DNA from: Bacillota bacterium
Lineage (GTDB): Bacteria > Bacillota > Clostridia > Christensenellales > SZUA-584
NCBI GenBank assembly: GCA_023415915.1
Contig: JAEZIZ010000100.1
Coordinates: 7,304-71,303, forward strand
Reading direction: 5' to 3'
DNA length: 64,000 bases
The notes below the pieces were generated by a model. That model saw only the letters and a program-made list of their open reading frames with translations. It made no database searches and had not been told where the DNA came from. Of the stretch, positions 42,237-50,322 are shown piece by piece; position 1 is the stretch's first letter; the number at the start of each line of letters is the position of its first letter. A program made the position numbers and the translations under genes.

Positions 42237-42884
42237 ATGAATAACAGACCAAAGACGCCTGCATTTGTTTTGGGGCTTTTCGGGGGATCGATAAACGCTT
42301 TTTTCGGCATAATAGCACTGATAGTTTTGATCTCGCTGTCTTCAGTATTTTCCCAATTTTCCTACGGTTATGATGCTACGCCTCAATTGCTGTTTTTTAT
42401 AGCGATTATTATTGCATTCATTCTTAATTACATAGGCGCTTTGGTTTGCATACGCAGACGTATCGTCGGGGGAGTCATAATGCTTATCACCGCGCTGCTG
42501 CTGCTTATATTAACGATTTTAACCTTAATAAATGCTGCGGAAAGCGCTTCGTCAATTCCATTCGGAGATTATTTTGGATACAGCTCGCCTTTTGCGGCAC
42601 TTGTGTCCGGCGGAACTGTATTTATTATTCTTTGGATGATAGTAGAGCTGGTATCCATAATAGGCGCTATACTTTGTTTCACGCCTTCTGGCCCCGCAGC
42701 TTATGCTCCTTACGGTCAGCCCTATGGTCAGCCGTTCGTACCGCCTTACAGCCAGCCGTACGCACAGCAACCGTACGCACAACCGCCTTACGGCCAGCAG
42801 AACGCTTATCAGCAGCCGTACGCGCAGCAGCCTTACAGTCAGCCGCAGCAGCCTGAAAATAACGCAAATACTGAAAGCAAATAA
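42237..42884 (+). CDS. Membrane protein with QPY-repeat tail
   Basis: A protein of 215 residues with four spans in the first 145 residues (for example FFGIIALIVLISLSSVF, LLFFIAIIIAFILNYIGALV, GGVIMLITALLLLILTILTLI), then a tail of about 55 residues made of PYGQPYGQP, PYSQPYAQQP and similar units. Such Gln/Pro/Tyr tails are usually flexible and cytoplasmic. AGGAGG precedes the ATG. The next gene is a shorter paralogue without the tail. Function unknown, possibly DUF4064-like. Confidence 0.72.
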   Translation: MNNRPKTPAFVLGLFGGSINAFFGIIALIVLISLSSVFSQFSYGYDATPQLLFFIAIIIAFILNYIGALVCIRRRIVGGVIMLITALLLLILTILTLINAAESASSIPFGDYFGYSSPFAALVSGGTVFIILWMIVELVSIIGAILCFTPSGPAAYAPYGQPYGQPFVPPYSQPYAQQPYAQPPYGQQNAYQQPYAQQPYSQPQQPENNANTESK

Positions 42885-42900
42885 GCGGGGTATAAATATA

Positions 42901-42941
42901 AGGCTTATAATAATTCCGGGTTTGCCGGGTATTATAAGCCT
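42901..42941 (+). terminator. Terminator after the QPY-tail gene
   Basis: AGGCTTATAATA and TATTATAAGCCT make a 12-pair outer stem with an inner CCGG/CCGG step, followed by TTTGTTAG. Confidence 0.75.
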
Positions 42942-42996
42942 TTGTTAGTTTATAGAACACACAGTATCATTTGAGAGCTTTCAGGAGTTATTAAAA

Positions 42997-43419
42997 ATGA
43001 AAGCAACTAAAAAGCTGGAGTATATCTTAGGGTTTATCGCCTCAGTCATAAACATCGCCTTGGGGGCCGTATTGCTTACGAGCCTTATTAATGTTTACTC
43101 TTACGGTTTAAACTTTGTTGTAAAGCTTATCTACGCGCTTGTTTTTATCGCGATACTATTGAACTTTGCAGGAGTAAGAATGTGCAATACAAACAGAATT
43201 CGCGCAGGCGCGTTAATGCTGGCGACTTCAGTGCCGCTGCTTGGTTACATTATATTCGTGCTTGCCGCCCCGACTTCGGTATATATTGCAAAGCACTGGT
43301 GGATGTCGGCGCTGATGCTACTTTGGCTGCTGGCGCAGGTGCTGTCGATATCCGCGGCCGTTTTATGCTTTATGCCGGCTTCAGGGCAGCCGCCGAAGCC
43401 AAAAGACCGTAAAAAATAA
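42997..43419 (+). CDS. Small four-span membrane protein, paralogue of the previous gene
   Basis: A protein of 140 residues with spans near residues 8-30, 41-60, 68-90 and 100-125. LEYILGFIASVINIALGAVLLTSL and the final LSISAAVLCFMP align by layout with the 42237 protein (VSIIGAILCFTP), but the QPY tail is absent and the end is lysine-rich. It follows within 115 bases. CAGGAG stands about a dozen bases before the ATG. Function unknown. Confidence 0.68.
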   Translation: MKATKKLEYILGFIASVINIALGAVLLTSLINVYSYGLNFVVKLIYALVFIAILLNFAGVRMCNTNRIRAGALMLATSVPLLGYIIFVLAAPTSVYIAKHWWMSALMLLWLLAQVLSISAAVLCFMPASGQPPKPKDRKK

Positions 43420-43460
43420 AAAAGACCCGTATGGTCTATATAATATAATATCCTTGGGAG

Positions 43461-45206
43461 TTATTTCGCGCTGTCTATCGCGCTTTCATATAGCTTAACG
43501 CCATTCTTACCGTGGCCTTTTACGTAATACATTGCGGCGTCGGCGTGGCGGAACAGCTCGTCGTATGTTCTGCCGTCTTGGGGATAAAGGCTCACTCCTA
43601 TGCTGAACATTGGAAGTATGCACGTTTTTTCATCAATCTTTAAAGGCTTGATTCGCTTTTTCATCGCGTAAAGGCTTTCCAGCACGTTGGACGACGATTC
43701 TATGTTTTTAAGCAAAACCACGAACTCGTCCCCTCCTACCCTTCCGATGATATCGGTAGAACGCAGCGAGGAAGTCATCACCTTTGCCAGCGACTGTATC
43801 AGCCTGTCTCCCGCTTTATGCCCTAAGGTGTCGTTGACCTCCTTTAAATTGTCGATATCCAGAACGAGCAGCGCATTGCCTAAGCCCGCTCCTTCTCCCG
43901 CAAGATAATTTTCTATAAGCGTATGGGTGGTCATATTGTTATAAAGCCCCGTAAGGGAGTCTCTTTGAGCGTCGTACATCAGCTTCTGCTCGCTCTTTTT
44001 CTGTGAATCAACGTCCGTCAGCTTATGCAGGCAGCGGTACGGCTTTCCGTTCTCATCCCTTAATACTACGCCCTGGCAGCGGCACCAGAAAAAGCTTCCG
44101 TCCCCCCGCTTCATTCTGAAATCGACGCTGAAAGTATCGCCCAGCTTTACAAGGTCGTCCGGTTTCACCAGCATGCCAATGTCGTCCGGATGTATCAGAC
44201 CAGCGTCTATTTCTCCCTGCGGAAAGTTTTTGCGTATCAGCTTTCTTTTAAGCAGTTCTTCCGTTTCGCCCAGCACCTCTACGTGCCCAGTAAGAAGGTC
44301 GTGGTCTATAACGACTTCCAGCCCCAAGCCGCTCAACAGCTTCTGCCGCTCCTTGTTTCTGCGCAGAAGTTCCTCCGCGTGCTTCACCTGCTCCGCCAGC
44401 ACCTCGTCGTGAACGTCCCTTACCGTTACCAGTATATCATCCCCTTCCGGCGTGCAGCAGTTGTACGTGGCTTCTCTCCAGCGCATTTCAGGCGTATCGC
44501 AAAGCCTGTAGCGGTAGCTGTATGAGGGGTTCTCGGCCATTCGCTCACTCAATACGGAAAGCTTTAAGTTACCGTAGTAATCCTTGCGGTCTTCTTTCGG
44601 GATGAGCGTATCGCGTATCGTCTTCAATATAGTATCATAATCTCCCTTTAACGGCACCCTGTGCGTATTGTTTTCATTTTTTGCGTAAAGCTCAACCGCT
44701 CCCGTCCTCTTGTCCAATATGCATACGTACTCATAATTCGCAAGTATTACGGATTCCATCAGCTTGCGCAGCCGGTAATTCTCAAGCTCTCTCGCTTTTT
44801 GTTCTTCTATAGGCCCCGCGAGCGTTATCTGCAGCACATCGTCGCTGGCATCGTTTTTAAGGAATATCACCGTCGTCTTAACCCAACCGTATTCTCCGTT
44901 GTCCTTAAGCTGGCGGCATTCGTATGCTACCTTCTTCTCCCCTCTTGCGTAAGCCTCAAGCAGTTTATCGCGGGAAAACGTCTCTATAAACTTCTGCTTG
45001 TGAGCGGGGTCCAACGTAGACGCCCCAACAGTTATGAGGTCGTCAAAAACGCCGCGTGTAGCCGCCTTCTTGGTTGTGTAATTCTCGTATTCAAGCATTT
45101 CGTATGTATTTTTCGTAAGATTAACGGATATGACCAGAGGAAACGCTTCCGAAATCGCATAAAGCAGGTTCTTAAGCTCTTTCGTTTCGGGTATTCCCCC
45201 GCGCAT
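43461..45206 (-). CDS. Diguanylate cyclase with PAS-type sensor domains
   Basis: A soluble protein of 581 residues. Three PAS-like segments fill the first 400 residues; the last (FSVDFRMKRGDGSFFWCRCQGVVLRDENGKP) is PAS_3-like with a PAC end. The GGDEF domain starts with DSLTGLYNNM, and RVGGDEFVVLL is intact, so it should make cyclic di-GMP. No RxxD inhibitory site is obvious before it. There are no membrane spans or EAL domain. The ribosome binding site is weak. The IS element lies just upstream of its start, about 200 bases away, and may have displaced its promoter. Confidence 0.9.
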   Translation of the reverse strand: MRGGIPETKELKNLLYAISEAFPLVISVNLTKNTYEMLEYENYTTKKAATRGVFDDLITVGASTLDPAHKQKFIETFSRDKLLEAYARGEKKVAYECRQLKDNGEYGWVKTTVIFLKNDASDDVLQITLAGPIEEQKARELENYRLRKLMESVILANYEYVCILDKRTGAVELYAKNENNTHRVPLKGDYDTILKTIRDTLIPKEDRKDYYGNLKLSVLSERMAENPSYSYRYRLCDTPEMRWREATYNCCTPEGDDILVTVRDVHDEVLAEQVKHAEELLRRNKERQKLLSGLGLEVVIDHDLLTGHVEVLGETEELLKRKLIRKNFPQGEIDAGLIHPDDIGMLVKPDDLVKLGDTFSVDFRMKRGDGSFFWCRCQGVVLRDENGKPYRCLHKLTDVDSQKKSEQKLMYDAQRDSLTGLYNNMTTHTLIENYLAGEGAGLGNALLVLDIDNLKEVNDTLGHKAGDRLIQSLAKVMTSSLRSTDIIGRVGGDEFVVLLKNIESSSNVLESLYAMKKRIKPLKIDEKTCILPMFSIGVSLYPQDGRTYDELFRHADAAMYYVKGHGKNGVKLYESAIDSAK

Positions 45207-45376
45207 TGATGGCTACTTTTTCGATCTTTTTCTGTTTGTGTTCTGTCTTCTGCCGCCCATTATACTTACGTCCGTTCTGAGTTTTTGCCGCTGAAATGTT
45301 TTTGTTGCTTAAATACACCAAGAAAAAGTTCGATTCGAGCTTTCAATATTCTATATATAATATCGGTACATATTTT

Positions 45377-45404
45377 ATCTGCATTATATAATTATAATGC
45401 AGAT
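45377..45404. repeat. Perfect AT-rich inverted repeat at the IS edge
   Basis: ATCTGCATTATA and TATAATGCAGAT are perfect 12-base arms around TAAT, ending two bases before the IS left end. The minus strand from here leads into the GGDEF gene, so it may be an operator or the insertion target. Confidence 0.7.
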
Positions 45405-46870
45405 ATCAGACTGTCGATAAACCCTGTTTTCAATAAACGAAAAACGGGGTTTTTCATTTGAAAAACCGAAAGAAGTAGATATAAAGCTCGATTCAAATAT
45501 GAGGATAATGGGGGTAATCCATCTCTCCATCTCCACATTGCCAGCTTTTTAAGATTCATGGCAGCATATTTGAGCTTCACCCAGTTAGTAACTTGGACAA
45601 GCCCTCGGTATGGCGTATACCGCATCGCGTACTTCTCTTTACCATCCGCGAAAACACGCTCGATTGTTTCCCCTCGCTTTTCATAGGTTTCTTTGCCTAT
45701 CGGAGAATGCCTGATGTCCTCGGCCTGCTCGATATAGTCCCTCCAGATGTGAATCGCAACTGTCTTCTGGTAGTTCTTGCTGGCAGTACACCGTACCCTA
45801 GAAGGACAATCTCTGCAAATATTGGGATCGCTTTTGTATTCCCGATAGCCGTCTTTGTTGGTCGTTGAGTATTTGAGTATCTGATACTCAGGACAAATTA
45901 CACAATCGTAGTATTCGTCATAGACATACTTGTACCATTCCAGATTACCTTTCTTGGTCATAGGACGTTTGTATGGCATGGATGGAAGACGTTTATCATC
46001 GAATATCTTCTTACATATCCAAGGTGTCTTGTATGCTGCATCCGCCGTTACTACATTAATTTGAGGAAACCGTCCGGTCACCTTGTCATATAATTCGTCG
46101 AATGCCACGCTGTCGTGCATGTTGCCCGGATTTACGGTCACGCCCAATACGAAATTATGGCTGTCACAAGCTGTTTGAACACAATAGGCAAAGCATTTCT
46201 TATGCTCACCCTTGTGAAATACGCCGCTGTCTGGGTCGGTTGTGGATTTGGTTACGACCTTTTCTTCGGGTGGCTGGTTCGGAGGATCGTCATCAAAAGG
46301 CTTTTTACCATGCTCTTCACGATCCTTGTTGATCTCCTCGCGCAGCTGCTTTTCATATACCTTGGCAGCAACGGGTATTGCTTGTTTGATATTCTTTTTC
46401 ATATTCGCATTGGCCTTAATATGCGTTCCATCAACAAATACGACTTCCGGTGCCAGATATCCGGCGTATTCTACCTCGCTCAATATCCATTCAAATATCT
46501 GTTCCACGGTTCTTTCTGTAAATCGATGCCGGAAGTTGTAGCTGATTGTTGCGAAGTGAGGGGTTGTCTTATTTATGGGGTATCCAATAAACCAACGGTA
46601 TGCGATGTTCATCTCTACATCAGCCGCTGTCTGCCGAAGAGAACGTATTCCATACAAATGCTGAATCAAAACAATCTTGAACAGCACCACAGGGTCAATG
46701 CTCGGCCTGCCATTATCCGGGCAGTACAGGTCTTCCACCAGTTCATATATTCGCTCGAAATTCACCGCTGAATCTATCTTCCTTAGAAGATGTTCCTTAG
46801 GAATTAAATCATCCAGATTCACGATCTCAAGTGTTTTTCTGTTCTCTTCATTCTTGTTAAGCAACCTCAA
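45392..46870 (-). CDS. IS1182-family transposase, stop codon supplied by flanking DNA
   Basis: A transposase of 492 residues. It opens with a DUF772-type domain (NRKTLEIVNLDDLIPKEHLLRKIDSAVNF ... GIRSLRQTAADVEMNIAYRWFIGYP) and has a DDE nuclease with FVDGTHIKANANMKK, VVTADAAYKTP and ETIERVFADGKEKYAMRYTPYRGL. A Cys cluster (CVICPEY...CRDCPSRVRC) is also typical of IS1182 members. The last residues GFIDSL are coded by the terminal inverted repeat, and the stop at 45392 lies 15 bases outside the element. The gene seems intact. Confidence 0.9.
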   Translation of the reverse strand: MRLLNKNEENRKTLEIVNLDDLIPKEHLLRKIDSAVNFERIYELVEDLYCPDNGRPSIDPVVLFKIVLIQHLYGIRSLRQTAADVEMNIAYRWFIGYPINKTTPHFATISYNFRHRFTERTVEQIFEWILSEVEYAGYLAPEVVFVDGTHIKANANMKKNIKQAIPVAAKVYEKQLREEINKDREEHGKKPFDDDPPNQPPEEKVVTKSTTDPDSGVFHKGEHKKCFAYCVQTACDSHNFVLGVTVNPGNMHDSVAFDELYDKVTGRFPQINVVTADAAYKTPWICKKIFDDKRLPSMPYKRPMTKKGNLEWYKYVYDEYYDCVICPEYQILKYSTTNKDGYREYKSDPNICRDCPSRVRCTASKNYQKTVAIHIWRDYIEQAEDIRHSPIGKETYEKRGETIERVFADGKEKYAMRYTPYRGLVQVTNWVKLKYAAMNLKKLAMWRWRDGLPPLSSYLNRALYLLLSVFQMKNPVFRLLKTGFIDSLISAL

Positions 46871-46928
46871 TCACCCTATTTCATTGTACCAAAAAAACCA
46901 GCTCTACGCTGGCTTTTTTGACAGTCTG
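45407..46928 (-). mobile_element. IS1182-like insertion sequence, complete copy (about 1.5 kb)
   Basis: The ends are CAGACTGTC (45407-45415) and GACAGTCTG (46920-46928), nine-base perfect inverted repeats. A second copy begins with the same nine bases at 63845. Inside the right end is a hairpin (AAACCAGC-TCTAC-GCTGGCTTT with A and T runs, about 46890-46919) that may block transcription from outside. No clear target duplication was seen (left flank ATAT, right flank AAGC). Confidence 0.9.
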
Positions 46929-46957
46929 AAGCCATACCTTGTGTATGGCTTTTCGTT
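46929..46957 (+). terminator. Terminator hairpin abutting the IS right end
   Basis: AAGCCATAC and GTATGGCTT make a nine-pair stem followed by TTCGTTTT. It begins exactly at the IS edge. It may be the original terminator of a gene whose link to the left has been lost by the insertion. Confidence 0.7.
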
Positions 46958-47247
46958 TTGGCTATAATTCCAGAGAATCGAACACGAGCCCGCCGCTGCC
47001 AGTGGATAACCGAACGACCGCTGCCAGTGGCAGATGAAGGGAGTGAGGTTATCTGTGAGCATGAGGCGAGGGTAGCGAAAGCGAAATGCGAGCCCATAGC
47101 GAACAGAGGATGATGAAGGCGGGCGAGGCGGCGTGATAGTGAGCGTAAGCGAACGAAGCGATTCCCCTAGGAGGTACCAATAAAAAATACCATCGCATGG
47201 TGGTATTCTTTATTGTATATTTAGTCCTTTCAGCTTTCAAGTTCACA
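46958..47247. other. Gene-free repeat-like stretch between the IS and arsR
   Basis: No ORF is convincing. Purine-rich words (GAGGCGAGGGTAGCGAAAGCG, GGGCGAGGCGGCGTGATAG) look repeat-derived, and the phrase CGCTGCCAGTGG occurs twice (about 46992 and 47020). At 47186-47207 AATACCA and TGGTATT form a hairpin with a T run, a possible terminator just before the arsR promoter. Confidence 0.5.
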
Positions 47248-47277
47248 TTGACATTTTTCGATTTGGCCGCATATAAT
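47248..47277 (+). promoter_or_regulatory. Promoter of the arsR-hgcAB-acr3 operon with operator-like repeats
   Basis: TTGACA (47248-47253) and TATAAT (47272-47277) are both perfect, separated by 18 bases. TTCGAT lies in the spacer (47258-47263), and ATATCGAA follows the -10, giving an inverted repeat around it. CATATCGA then occurs twice (47281 and 47291). These are plausible binding sites for the ArsR product, which is the first gene. Confidence 0.75.
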
Positions 47278-47311
47278 AGTCATATCGAAGCATATCGATT
47301 TGAGGTGCTGT

Positions 47312-47647
47312 ATGGAAAACTATTTGGAAAATACAAAGGTGTTTAAGGCATTGGGCGACCCTAAAAGAGCGATGATAGTGGATATGCTCTCCTGCGGGGA
47401 ACTGTGCGCCTGCATGATATTGGAGAAGTTTAATATGTCCCAATCAACACTGTCGCATCACATGAAACTTCTTTGCGGCTGCGGACTCGTCAGGAGCAGA
47501 GAAGTAGGCAAGTGGACTTACTACTCTTTGGATGCAGATACTATCAGTAAAACAAAACAGTTCTTCTGCGCCATCACGTCCGATAAGGAAAACTGCATCT
47601 GTAAAGAAAGCCCGAATTGCTGCAAAGGATGTGCCGAAAATGAGTAA
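47312..47647 (+). CDS. arsR: ArsR/SmtB-family metal-responsive repressor
   Basis: A repressor of 111 residues. FKALGDPKRAMIVDMLSCGELCACMILEKFNMSQSTLSHHMKLLCGCGLV is the winged helix; ELCACMIL (Cys32, Cys34, with Cys28 near) matches the ELCxC thiol site that binds As(III) and similar ions. Further cysteines are Cys55 and Cys57. The tail is unusually Cys-rich: Cys 95, 97, 103, 104 and 107. GAGG lies six bases before the ATG. It overlaps hgcA by eight bases, so hgcAB must be under its control. The ligand could be arsenite, antimonite or mercuric ion. Confidence 0.92.
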   Translation: MENYLENTKVFKALGDPKRAMIVDMLSCGELCACMILEKFNMSQSTLSHHMKLLCGCGLVRSREVGKWTYYSLDADTISKTKQFFCAITSDKENCICKESPNCCKGCAENE

Positions 47648-48728
47648 AGAAAAATCCTGCTGCTGCTCGGGTACTTCCTGCTGCTCAGTGCAAAACCTGA
47701 CTCCTGTTAACGAAAAAGATAAATGGATAACGGGAAAAGTAAAAACAAAACGGGGGTTTGTACCTGTCGTTTCAACGGATACGCGTTTACAAGATACATT
47801 TGGGGCATGGAAAGTTCGCTGGGGAATAGGCCGAACGAAGTACATTATAAGCCCTGGGTTGTATGCTGTGGGCCGCCCCGATGCAACGTCTCCGGTTCTG
47901 GTAAGCGCAAACTACAAGCTGACCTTCGACACCTTAAGAAAAGAACTCTCAGAGCTGAACTGCTGGATATTAATACTGGACACGAAAGGCATCAACGTGT
48001 GGTGCGCCGCGGGTAAAGGTACGTTTGGAACGGATGAACTTGTGAACCGGATATCGAAAACAGGATTATACGATATAGTGTCGCACAGGACATTGATACT
48101 GCCGCAGTTGGGAGCGCCCGGAGTAAGCGCCCATGAAGTAACCCGGCAGACAGGCTTTTCGGTAATTTACGGCCCTGTCAGAGCGCGCGATATCAAGGCG
48201 TTTATTGCTGTCGGCTACAAGGCTACGCCGCAAATGCGCACTGTTAAATTTACTACGCGGGACAGATTGGTTCTGACGCCGGTGGAGCTGGTATCCGCAG
48301 CAAAAGTTTCACTGATGGTTTTCGGCGTGTTGTTCCTCGTCAACCTGTTTGCTGCAAGGCCTTTCGGACTCTGGGATTTTGTTTTGTATGCGGGCGCGGT
48401 GGTAATGGGAACCGTCGTCACGCCTATACTGCTTCCATTGATACCCGGCAGGGCGTTTGCCTGGAAAGGCTGGCTGCTGGGGTTGTTATGGACAGCCGGG
48501 TTTCTCTGGTTGATCGGATGGTTTGCTATGGAACAAGCGCTGCTGCTCACCGGTTATCTGTTGGTGCTGCCGTCACTGTCGGCGTATCTGGCGATGTACT
48601 TTACCGGTTCGACAACATATACATCCTTTTCCGGCGTTATCAAGGAAATGAAAGCAGCGGTTCCGCTTATTGCCCTTTCGTCTGCCGCGGGGATTGCGCT
48701 GGTGCTGATTGCAGCCCTGTCGGCCTGA
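47640..48728 (+). CDS. hgcA: Mercury methylation corrinoid protein HgcA
   Basis: A membrane-bound corrinoid protein of 362 residues that passes a methyl group to inorganic mercury. The cap-helix motif NVWCAAGKGTFG is at residues 119-130, with Cys122 the expected base-off cobalt ligand. This motif is diagnostic of HgcA among CdhD-like corrinoid domains. Five spans follow at about 221-238, 244-268, 276-294, 300-321 and 339-361. The N-terminus has an unusual Cys-rich stretch (SCCCSGTSCCS; Cys 7, 8, 9, 14, 15). The start at 47640 overlaps the arsR stop, with AAAGGA upstream; a longer open frame begins inside arsR. hgcB follows 11 bases later. Confidence 0.96.
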   Translation: MSKEKSCCCSGTSCCSVQNLTPVNEKDKWITGKVKTKRGFVPVVSTDTRLQDTFGAWKVRWGIGRTKYIISPGLYAVGRPDATSPVLVSANYKLTFDTLRKELSELNCWILILDTKGINVWCAAGKGTFGTDELVNRISKTGLYDIVSHRTLILPQLGAPGVSAHEVTRQTGFSVIYGPVRARDIKAFIAVGYKATPQMRTVKFTTRDRLVLTPVELVSAAKVSLMVFGVLFLVNLFAARPFGLWDFVLYAGAVVMGTVVTPILLPLIPGRAFAWKGWLLGLLWTAGFLWLIGWFAMEQALLLTGYLLVLPSLSAYLAMYFTGSTTYTSFSGVIKEMKAAVPLIALSSAAGIALVLIAALSA

Positions 48729-48739
48729 AGGAGGATATG

Positions 48740-49033
48740 ATGAAACACAGATATCTGAAGAACGTTTCAACGCTGAAACTCTCGGCTGAAAAATGCATAG
48801 GCTGCGGACGGTGCACTGAGGTTTGCCCGCATGCCGTATTCAGCATTGAGGAAAATAAAGCCCGCATTGTGGATATAGACCTGTGTATGGAATGCGGCGC
48901 ATGCGCGAAGAACTGTCCTGCGGAGGCAATAACCGTGGATCCGGGCGTGGGTTGTGCAGCCGCCGTTATCACAGGCTGGATAACCGGCGGTGAACCGAAC
49001 TGCGACTGCTCAAACGGCGGGGATTGTTGCTGA
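48740..49033 (+). CDS. hgcB: Mercury methylation ferredoxin HgcB
   Basis: A ferredoxin of 97 residues and the partner of HgcA. Cluster motif one is CIGCGRCTEVCP (Cys 19, 22, 25, 29) and two is CMECGACAKNCP (Cys 49, 52, 55, 59). The family's extra cysteine is Cys72 in GVGCAAAVITGW, and the end is SNGGDCC with the Cys96-Cys97 pair; Cys88 and Cys90 are additional. HgcB is thought to return electrons to the HgcA corrinoid and to bind Hg(II). AAGGAGG fits the ATG at 48740 best; ATG at 48737 is directly before it. Confidence 0.96.
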   Translation: MKHRYLKNVSTLKLSAEKCIGCGRCTEVCPHAVFSIEENKARIVDIDLCMECGACAKNCPAEAITVDPGVGCAAAVITGWITGGEPNCDCSNGGDCC

Positions 49034-49049
49034 ATATGGGGAGGCTGTT

Positions 49050-50108
49050 ATGCAAAAAGAGAAACCGGGTATAGGCTTTTTTGAGAAATATCTGACGCTA
49101 TGGGTTGTGCTGTGCATGGTTGTCGGCGTGCTTATCGGAAAATTTCTTCCGGCGGTTCCTGAATTTTTGGAACAATTCGAGTACGCTCATGTCTCCATAC
49201 CAATCGCCGTTTTAATATGGCTGATGATCTATCCCATGATGATGAAGGTGGATTTCGCCAGTATCAGAAACGTTGGGAAAAATCCGAAAGGTTTGTTTAT
49301 CACATGGGCGACAAACTGGCTGATTAAACCCTTTACGATGTTCGGAATCGCGTGGTTCTTCTTTTACGTGGTATTCAAGGCGGTCATTCCCGCCGAGCTT
49401 GCAAAGGACTATCTGGCCGGCGCTATTTTGCTGGGCGCTGCGCCGTGTACGGCCATGGTGTTCGTATGGAGCCATTTGACCAAAGGCCGCCCGGCGTACA
49501 CCGTGGTGCAGGTAGCTACGAACGACCTTATAATACTCGTGGCATTTACGCCCATCGTTGCGTTTTTACTGGGTGTGGGCGGTGTATTCATTCCGTGGGA
49601 TACGCTGATACTGTCCGTTGTGCTGTTTGTTGTAATACCGCTGACAGCTGGCGTTATTACACGTATTTGGATGATAAAGCACAAGGGCGCTGAATATTTC
49701 GAGCGGCGGTTTATCCCGAAGTTCAATAACATTACGATAACAGGCTTGCTGCTTACGCTGATCATAATATTCTCATTTCAGGGGGAAGTGATACTCAGCA
49801 ATCCCGTTCACATCGTTTTGATTGCGATACCGTTGATACTGCAGACGTTTATGATATTTTTCATTGCTTACGGGGTTTCCAAACTGCTTAAGCTGCCGCA
49901 CGATATAGCGGCTCCGGCCGGGATGATAGGCGCGTCCAACTTCTTTGAACTTGCTGTGGCGGTTGCCATTTCGCTGTTCGGCGCAAACTCGCCCGTAGCG
50001 CTGGCGACCATAGTTGGGGTTCTTGTTGAAGTCCCTGTAATGCTGACGCTGGTGCGTATCGCTAACCGGACACACAACTGGTTTCCGGAGGAAAAGCGGC
50101 AGGGATAA
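49050..50108 (+). CDS. acr3: Acr3-family arsenite efflux transporter
   Basis: A permease of 352 residues with ten spans of the bile/arsenite/riboflavin transporter fold. LLGAAPCTAMVFVWSHLTKG near residue 130 holds the cysteine essential in Acr3, and GASNFFELAVAVAISLFG near residue 290 is the second conserved helix. It exports As(OH)3, driven by the proton gradient. It lies 16 bases after hgcB with GGGGAGG in front, so it is the last gene of the arsR operon. No arsC reductase is present. Confidence 0.93.
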   Translation: MQKEKPGIGFFEKYLTLWVVLCMVVGVLIGKFLPAVPEFLEQFEYAHVSIPIAVLIWLMIYPMMMKVDFASIRNVGKNPKGLFITWATNWLIKPFTMFGIAWFFFYVVFKAVIPAELAKDYLAGAILLGAAPCTAMVFVWSHLTKGRPAYTVVQVATNDLIILVAFTPIVAFLLGVGGVFIPWDTLILSVVLFVVIPLTAGVITRIWMIKHKGAEYFERRFIPKFNNITITGLLLTLIIIFSFQGEVILSNPVHIVLIAIPLILQTFMIFFIAYGVSKLLKLPHDIAAPAGMIGASNFFELAVAVAISLFGANSPVALATIVGVLVEVPVMLTLVRIANRTHNWFPEEKRQG

Positions 50109-50322
50109 AACTGCTCCTTCCTGATTATCTCCAGCGCTTCCGAACTGGTATGAAGGAAATTGCGCGTACATACCGTCACGCATAATGTTAGTGAAACCTA
50201 TGGTTATTCGTTTGGTTATATTCTATAATATAACATATCAGTTTGCTTTAAGAATATCACGGTCAGAAGTATAAACGATATAGATAATCAGGTTACATAG
50301 ATAATTAAGAGAGGAAAACGGC
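50109..50322. other. Gap between acr3 and the sugar cluster
   Basis: No gene. A palindrome GTTATATTC-TA-TAATATAAC near 50216-50236 contains TATAAT, which may be the -10 of the sugar cluster; the -35 (TGGTTA) is poor. No clear terminator for acr3 was seen. Confidence 0.4.

Noticed and set aside
45392..46870. HgcAB operon as part of the IS itself
   Set aside because: The IS ends are defined by inverted repeats and by a second copy; hgcAB lies outside, with its own promoter.
46960..47010. Possible tRNA 3' end on the minus strand (TGTTCGATTCTC)
   Set aside because: The T-arm stem does not pair, and no acceptor or anticodon arm could be built around it.
47532..48728. Annotation of hgcA as a CO dehydrogenase/acetyl-CoA synthase corrinoid subunit
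   Set aside because: The corrinoid domain is related, but the NVWCAAGK motif, the five C-terminal spans and the HgcB neighbour are specific for HgcA; no other acetyl-CoA pathway gene is near.
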